Source: Neisseria arctica
Lineage (GTDB): Bacteria; Pseudomonadota; Gammaproteobacteria; Burkholderiales; Neisseriaceae
NCBI RefSeq assembly: GCF_022870905.1
Contig: NZ_CP091510.1
Coordinates: forward strand, 2,232,001-2,296,000
Reading direction: 5' to 3'
Length of the DNA: 64,000 nt
Made by a program: the position numbers and the translations under genes
Notes under the pieces: generated by a model
Seen by the model: only the letters and a program-made list of their open reading frames with translations
The model's database searches: none
What the model was told of the DNA's origin: nothing
Shown: positions 59,666 to 64,000 of the stretch, piece after piece
Layout: the number at the start of each line of letters is the position of its first letter
Numbering within the stretch: the stretch's first letter is position 1

Positions 59666-59677
59666 AGGCCGTCTGAA
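59666..59677 (+). repeat. DNA uptake sequence upstream of ldh
   Basis: Single AG-type copy, 46 bases before the ldh start. Confidence 0.85.
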
Positions 59678-59722
59678 ACAGTCGGCGGTAATATTAAAAA
59701 CAAACTCAATAGGAGGTAAGCC

Positions 59723-60682
59723 ATGACCCGTAAAGTCGGCAATAAAGTTGTGATTATCGGAACCGGAGCCGTCGGCATCAGCTATGCTTTCGCAATGCTC
59801 AACCAAGGGCACTGTGATGAAATGGTACTGATTGATCTAAATGAAAACCGTGTTCGTGCCGAAGTACGGGATTTAAAGCACGGCATCCTCTATGCGGCTA
59901 CGCCCGTAAAAATTATCGCCGGTACCTACGATGATTGTGAAGATGCCGATATTGTGTGCATTTGTGCCGGCGCGCCGCAACGCCCGGGTGAAACCCGTCT
60001 TGACTTAATCGATAATAATCTGAAAGTATTTCACGGCATCGTCGGCAAAGTAATGGCTTCTGGTTTCGACGGTATTTTTCTAATCGCCACCAATCCCGTT
60101 GACGTACTTTCTTATGCCACATGGAAATTTTCCGGTCTACCCAAGGAGCGGGTTATCGGTTCTGGCACTATTCTCGATACAGCCCGTTTGTGCAATTGTT
60201 TGGGACAGGCCTTTGATGTCGCCCCCGTCAGCGTAGATGCCCACATGATAGGGGAACATGGCGACAGCGTCATTGCAGCTTGGAGTTCGGCCAGCATTGC
60301 GGGAATGCCTTTGCAAAAATTACTTGAAAACCGACCCGACGGCCAAGAATTAATGCAGCGTATTCACCGTGATGTCCGTAATGCCGCTTATGACATTATC
60401 GAAGCCAAAGGTGCCACCTGCTACGGTATAGCTATGGGCCTAAGCCGTATCTCTCGTGCCATTTTACACAATCAAAACGTAGTGCTGACCGTTTCAACAC
60501 TGCTACAAGGCGAAATGGGGCAAGAGGGTGTTTATATCGGCGTGCCCGCCGTTATCAATCGTCTAGGCTCGGTACGTGTCATTGACAAACCTCTGGACGC
60601 AAAGGAATCCGAGCAATTCAACCGATCGGCTACCCTACTAAAAAGCTACCAGGAAAAAGTAGATCATTTTCAGGCCATCTGA
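59723..60682 (+). CDS. ldh: NAD-dependent L-lactate dehydrogenase
   Basis: Interconverts pyruvate and L-lactate with NAD(H). It is 319 residues with the Rossmann motif GTGAVG (13-18). The mobile loop QRPGETR has Gln86, which marks lactate specificity over malate, and Arg92. Asp152 and Arg155 are in ILDTARL, and the catalytic His179 is in GEHGDS. This soluble fermentative type is common in Gram-positives and, as I recall, is not part of the core Neisseria set, which relies on respiratory lactate dehydrogenases. A strong AGGAGG ribosome site precedes it. An IS element lies just upstream. Confidence 0.95.
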   Translation: MTRKVGNKVVIIGTGAVGISYAFAMLNQGHCDEMVLIDLNENRVRAEVRDLKHGILYAATPVKIIAGTYDDCEDADIVCICAGAPQRPGETRLDLIDNNLKVFHGIVGKVMASGFDGIFLIATNPVDVLSYATWKFSGLPKERVIGSGTILDTARLCNCLGQAFDVAPVSVDAHMIGEHGDSVIAAWSSASIAGMPLQKLLENRPDGQELMQRIHRDVRNAAYDIIEAKGATCYGIAMGLSRISRAILHNQNVVLTVSTLLQGEMGQEGVYIGVPAVINRLGSVRVIDKPLDAKESEQFNRSATLLKSYQEKVDHFQAI

Positions 60683-60683
60683 A
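60672..60683 (+). repeat. Changed uptake sequence at the ldh stop
   Basis: AGGCCATCTGAA, one base off consensus, overlapping the ldh stop codon (the TGA is part of it). Confidence 0.6.
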
Positions 60684-60707
60684 AAACTATTTATTAAGGA
60701 AAAAAAT

Positions 60708-61190
60708 ATGAGCCGTTCTACCTTATACCGCCTTACAGAAAATTTAGTCTCTAACGGCTATACGGTAACCTGCGCCGAATCGTGTACAGGCGGCCTACTT
60801 GCTGCCGAACTCACCCGCTTACCGGGCAGCTCTGCTTGGTTTGATATGGGTTTCACCACTTACAGTAATGAGGCCAAACAACAATTGGTAGGTGTTCATG
60901 CTGATACATTAAATATGTTTGGTGCAGTCAGTGAAGAAACCGTACGTGAAATGGCTCTCGGCTCATTACTGGCTGCAAAAGCAGACTTCTCCCTGAGTAT
61001 CTCCGGCATTGCAGGCCCCGATGGCGGCAGCGAAGCCAAGCCTATCGGTACGGTATGGTTTGGGTTAGCCACCAAACAAAGGATTTTTGCTACCAAACAA
61101 CATTTCAACGGTGATCGTGATGAGATTCGCCAACAAGCAGTAGATTTTGCCCTCGGTTGGTTATTGGAAATGGTTGAAAAAACCGTTTAA
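60708..61190 (+). CDS. pncC: CinA C-terminal family nicotinamide-nucleotide amidohydrolase
   Basis: Deamidates nicotinamide mononucleotide in NAD recycling. It is 160 residues, only the C-terminal PncC domain without the N-terminal CinA part. Conserved segments are TCAESCTGGLLAAELTRLPGSSAWF (about 19-43) and SISGIAGPDGGSEAKPIGTVWFG (about 97-119). It follows ldh by 25 bases and is probably cotranscribed; NAD salvage and LDH may be only a chance pairing. Confidence 0.92.
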   Translation: MSRSTLYRLTENLVSNGYTVTCAESCTGGLLAAELTRLPGSSAWFDMGFTTYSNEAKQQLVGVHADTLNMFGAVSEETVREMALGSLLAAKADFSLSISGIAGPDGGSEAKPIGTVWFGLATKQRIFATKQHFNGDRDEIRQQAVDFALGWLLEMVEKTV

Positions 61191-61340
61191 AATTAATCAC
61201 CAAACAATCAAAATATAATTGTATGAGTGAATAGGTATTTTTTAATAACATGCCATCTGAAAATAAAAACCTGCATACTGTCATATCAAACCTGCCAACT
61301 ATGGTCTTCCGACAAAACTCTAAAATAACATTTACATACC

Positions 61341-61370
61341 AATAAAAAACCGGGTATTTCAACCCGGTTT
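61341..61370 (-). terminator. Rho-independent terminator after rpsJ
   Basis: A 9-base stem AAACCGGGT/ACCCGGTTT (61347-61370) with an A run that becomes a T run on the minus strand. It lies 23 bases after the rpsJ stop. Upstream at 61250-61261 is a changed AT-type uptake sequence (ATGCCATCTGAA). Confidence 0.85.
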
Positions 61371-61393
61371 ACTTGTTTCATCTGACTTGATGA

Positions 61394-61705
61394 TTATTGA
61401 ACTTTAATTTCTACATCTACACCTGCAGGCAGGTCAAGCTTCATCAAAGCATCAGTGGTTTTATCAGTCCAATCCACGATATCCATCAAACGCAAATGGG
61501 TACGGATTTCCAACTGCTCACGTGAAGTTTTGTTTACGTGCGGTGAACGCAGAATGTTGAAACGTTCGATTTTAGTCGGCAGCGGAATCGGACCTTTTAC
61601 TACGGCACCGGTACGCTTAGCGGTTTCAACGATTTCTTGTGCAGAACGGTCAATCAAGCTGTAATCATAAGCTTTCAAACGGATGCGGATTTTTTGGTTA
61701 GCCAT
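61394..61705 (-). CDS. rpsJ: 30S ribosomal protein S10 / NusE
   Basis: Ribosomal protein that also works in transcription antitermination with NusB. It is 103 residues and completely typical ([41 protein letters not shown]). It lies 18 bases after tuf. In many bacteria it begins the S10 operon (rplC, rplD and so on), but here a terminator and unrelated convergent genes follow. Confidence 0.98.
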   Translation of the reverse strand: MANQKIRIRLKAYDYSLIDRSAQEIVETAKRTGAVVKGPIPLPTKIERFNILRSPHVNKTSREQLEIRTHLRLMDIVDWTDKTTDALMKLDLPAGVDVEIKVQ

Positions 61706-61723
61706 TTATCTGTATCCTTTTGA

Positions 61724-62908
61724 TTAAGCGATTACGGTAGAAACAACACCTGCACCTACAGTACGGCCACCTTCGCGAATCGCAAAGCGCAAGCCTTCTT
61801 CCATCGCGATCGGAGCAATCAGCTCTACGGTAATAGCCACGTTTTCACCCGGCATTACCATTTCCACACCTTCTTCCAAAGTTACCGCACCGGTAACGTC
61901 AGTAGTACGGAAGTAGAATTGCGGACGGTAGTTAGCGAAGAACGGAGTATGACGACCACCTTCTTCTTTGCTCAACACGTACACTTCGGCTTTAAACTTA
62001 GTGTGCGGAGTGATGGTGCCGGGCTTAGCCAATACTTGGCCACGCTCAACCTCTTCACGTTTGGTACCGCGCAACAATACGCCTACGTTATCACCGGCTT
62101 GGCCTTCGTCCAGCAGTTTGCGGAACATTTCCACACCGGTACAAGTGGTTTTTTGGGTTTCTTTCAAACCAACGATTTCAATCTCGTCGCCTACATGAAT
62201 GATACCGCGCTCTACACGACCGGTTACTACTGTACCGCGGCCTGAAATAGAGAATACGTCTTCGATCGGCAACAGGAACGGTTTGTCCACAGCACGCTCA
62301 GGAGTCGGGATGTAGCTGTCCAAAGCAGCTGCCAGTTCAAAGATTTTTTCTTTGTAAGCAGCATCACCTTCCAAAGCTTTCAATGCAGAACCTTGAACGA
62401 TCGGGCAGTCATCACCGGGGAAGTCGTAGCTTGACAACAGGTCGCGGATTTCCATCTCAACCAATTCCAACAACTCGGCATCGTCTACCATGTCGCATTT
62501 GTTCATGAACACGAGGATGTAGGGAACGCCTACTTGGCGAGCCAACAAAATGTGCTCGCGGGTTTGCGGCATAGGACCATCGGCAGCAGATACTACCAAG
62601 ATAGCGCCGTCCATTTGAGCGGCACCGGTAATCATGTTTTTCACATAGTCGGCGTGACCCGGGCAGTCTACGTGTGCGTAGTGGCGGGTTTCGGTTTCAT
62701 ATTCTACGTGAGAAGTGTTAATGGTAATACCACGGGCTTTCTCTTCCGGGGCATTGTCAATTTGGTCGTAACCTTTGGCTTGACCGCCGAATTTTTCAGC
62801 CAAAATGGTGGTCAGGGCAGCAGTCAGAGTGGTTTTACCATGGTCAACGTGACCGATGGTGCCAACGTTTACGTGCGGTTTGCTCCGCTCGAATTTTTCT
62901 TTAGCCAT
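61724..62908 (-). CDS. tuf: Elongation factor Tu
   Basis: The GTPase that delivers aminoacyl-tRNA to the ribosome. It is 394 residues with the P-loop GHVDHGKT (19-26), the DCPGHADYV and NKCD GTP motifs, and the C-terminal tRNA-binding barrel ending [10 protein letters not shown]. It is the second gene of the str cluster, after fusA. Bacteria often have a second tuf copy elsewhere. Confidence 0.99.
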   Translation of the reverse strand: MAKEKFERSKPHVNVGTIGHVDHGKTTLTAALTTILAEKFGGQAKGYDQIDNAPEEKARGITINTSHVEYETETRHYAHVDCPGHADYVKNMITGAAQMDGAILVVSAADGPMPQTREHILLARQVGVPYILVFMNKCDMVDDAELLELVEMEIRDLLSSYDFPGDDCPIVQGSALKALEGDAAYKEKIFELAAALDSYIPTPERAVDKPFLLPIEDVFSISGRGTVVTGRVERGIIHVGDEIEIVGLKETQKTTCTGVEMFRKLLDEGQAGDNVGVLLRGTKREEVERGQVLAKPGTITPHTKFKAEVYVLSKEEGGRHTPFFANYRPQFYFRTTDVTGAVTLEEGVEMVMPGENVAITVELIAPIAMEEGLRFAIREGGRTVGAGVVSTVIA

Positions 62909-62950
62909 GAGCTAATTTCCTTATATAAAGAACGATTAAAGATCAATTGA

Positions 62951-62980
62951 TAGCCGCCTGAAACATTTCAGACGGCCTGT
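62951..62980 (-). repeat. Half-decayed uptake-sequence palindrome between fusA and tuf
   Basis: A full AG-type reverse copy at 62967-62978 faces a changed copy (GCCGCCTGAA at 62953-62962) four bases away. The hairpin is kept through a G-U pair or mismatch. It lies between two strongly coexpressed genes. Confidence 0.7.
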
Positions 62981-62988
62981 TTGCAACC

Positions 62989-64000
62989 TTAACCTTTACG
63001 GGCTTCGGTTACTTGTGCTGCGATATGTGCAGGAGCTTCAGCATATTGCTTGAATTCCATTGAGTAAGTCGCACGACCTTGGGTAGCAGAGCGCAAGTCG
63101 GTAGAGTAACCGAACATCTCGGCCAGAGGTACTTCGGCACGAATTTTCTTACCGCCGATACCATCGTCATCCATACCTTGTACGATGCCGCGGCGACGGT
63201 TCAGGTCACCCATTACGTCACCCATGTACTCTTCGGGGGTTTCTACCTCCACGGCCATCATAGGTTCCAGCAATACCGGAGCGGCTTTCTTCATACCTTC
63301 TTTGAAAGCCATAGATGCGGCCAATTCAAAGGCGATTTGAGAAGAGTCGACATCGTGGTAAGAACCGAAAATCAAACGTACACGTACATCTACTACCGGA
63401 TAGCCGGCAACAATACCGTTTGATAGAGTGTCGCGGATACCTTTGTCACAAGACGGGATAAATTCACGCGGAATTACGCCACCTTTAATTTCATCGATAA
63501 ACTCGTAGCCTTCGCCACCGGGTTCCATCGGTTCCATTTTGATGACAACGTGACCGTACTGACCTTTACCACCTGATTGTTTAACGTGTTTCGCTTCAGA
63601 TTCAACTTCTTTGCGAATAGTCTCACGATAAGCAACTTGTGGTGCGCCAACATTGGCTTCTACACCAAATTCACGCTTCATACGGTCAACAATAATTTCC
63701 AAGTGCAACTCACCCATACCGGAAATAATGGTTTGACCTGACTCTTCATCGGTGCGAACACGGAATGAAGGGTCTTCTTTTGCCAAACGGTTCAAGGCAA
63801 TACCCATTTTTTCTTGGTCTGCCTTGGTTTTCGGTTCAACGGCAACGTGAATTACCGGCTCCGGGAATTCCATACGTTCCAAAATAATCGGTGCATCTTC
63901 GGCACATAGGGTTTCACCGGTAGTAACGTCTTTCAAACCGATAGCGGCCGCAATGTCACCTGCACGTACTTCCTCGATTTCATCACGGTCATTAGCAGTC
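62989..64000 (-). CDS. fusA: Elongation factor G, C-terminal part (5' end outside window)
   Basis: The translocation GTPase. The frame is open from the right edge ([27 protein letters not shown]) to the stop at 62989, covering roughly the last 336 residues, domains II (end) to V. Conserved segments include [30 protein letters not shown] and [15 protein letters not shown]. The GTPase domain lies beyond the window. Translation of the first visible codon begins at about 63999. Confidence 0.98.
   Translation of the reverse strand, partial: TANDRDEIEEVRAGDIAAAIGLKDVTTGETLCAEDAPIILERMEFPEPVIHVAVEPKTKADQEKMGIALNRLAKEDPSFRVRTDEESGQTIISGMGELHLEIIVDRMKREFGVEANVGAPQVAYRETIRKEVESEAKHVKQSGGKGQYGHVVIKMEPMEPGGEGYEFIDEIKGGVIPREFIPSCDKGIRDTLSNGIVAGYPVVDVRVRLIFGSYHDVDSSQIAFELAASMAFKEGMKKAAPVLLEPMMAVEVETPEEYMGDVMGDLNRRRGIVQGMDDDGIGGKKIRAEVPLAEMFGYSTDLRSATQGRATYSMEFKQYAEAPAHIAAQVTEARKG

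Noticed and set aside
59657..59722. A Rex- or FNR-type operator before ldh
   Set aside because: I looked for TTGTGA-like or TTGAT-N4-ATCAA symmetry in the gap and found none.

Overview
This window is a stretch of a Neisseria chromosome (or a very close Neisseriaceae relative). The 10-base DNA uptake core GCCGTCTGAA occurs roughly every 1.2 kb, as single copies and as inverted pairs behind genes. The products also closely match meningococcal proteins as I remember them (BamA, RuvA, FabZ, PrfB, GmhA). Uptake sequences of the AG type (AGGCCGTCTGAA) outnumber the AT type (ATGCCGTCTGAA) about two to one in a hand count. This argues against N. meningitidis or N. gonorrhoeae themselves, but I cannot name the species.

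Region by region. Positions 1-11,312 (minus strand) hold the respiratory complex I operon nuoA to nuoL; nuoL runs off the left edge, and a small cupin gene sits between nuoE and nuoF. A 550-base AT-rich promoter region follows, with a good Fur-box match. Positions 11,863-16,614 (minus) hold an ABC exporter, ruvA, an RlpA/SPOR protein, trmL and comF. Positions 16,613-21,622 (plus) hold bioH, bioC, moaA with a long structured leader, and an AT-rich secreted 5'-nucleotidase that looks foreign. Positions 21,829-36,611 (minus) hold sdaA and then the envelope/translation cluster rpsB-tsf-pyrH-frr-uppS-cdsA-dxr-rseP-bamA-skp-lpxD-fabZ-lpxA. Positions 36,773-46,426 are mixed: a small membrane protein, dsdA, 5-formyl-THF cyclo-ligase, a TM2 protein, an MscS channel, a YheT hydrolase, dinG, metK and an LpxL-type acyltransferase. 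Positions 46,706-51,954 hold a gluconate permease/kinase pair and the rsmI/yraN/gmhA/dolP locus, ending in a proline-rich membrane protein. Positions 52,118-58,757 hold ispA-xseB, gltX, a DUF3617-like protein, a patatin-like lipoprotein, prfB and mrp. An intact-ended IS1016-like element (58,873-59,584) with an 8-bp target duplication lies between mrp and an NAD-dependent L-lactate dehydrogenase, which is followed by a pncC-type gene. The right edge holds the str cluster fusA (partial)-tuf-rpsJ on the minus strand.

Functionally the window combines NADH oxidation (nuo), outer-membrane assembly (bamA, skp, lpxA/D, fabZ, gmhA, LpxL-type acyltransferase, rseP), isoprenoid/undecaprenyl supply (dxr, ispA, uppS), translation (rpsB, tsf, frr, prfB, gltX, tuf, fusA, rpsJ) and amino-acid or sugar-acid catabolism (sdaA, dsdA, gntP/gntK). 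I found no CRISPR array, prophage, tRNA or rRNA gene. I also saw no clearly undescribed multi-gene system. The most interesting signals are regulatory (Fur box at nuoA, structured moaA leader, possible small RNA between tsf and pyrH, operator-like repeat before gntP) and evolutionary (IS element with a homopolymer frameshift, ldh and 5'-nucleotidase as likely acquisitions, break of the S10 cluster after rpsJ).
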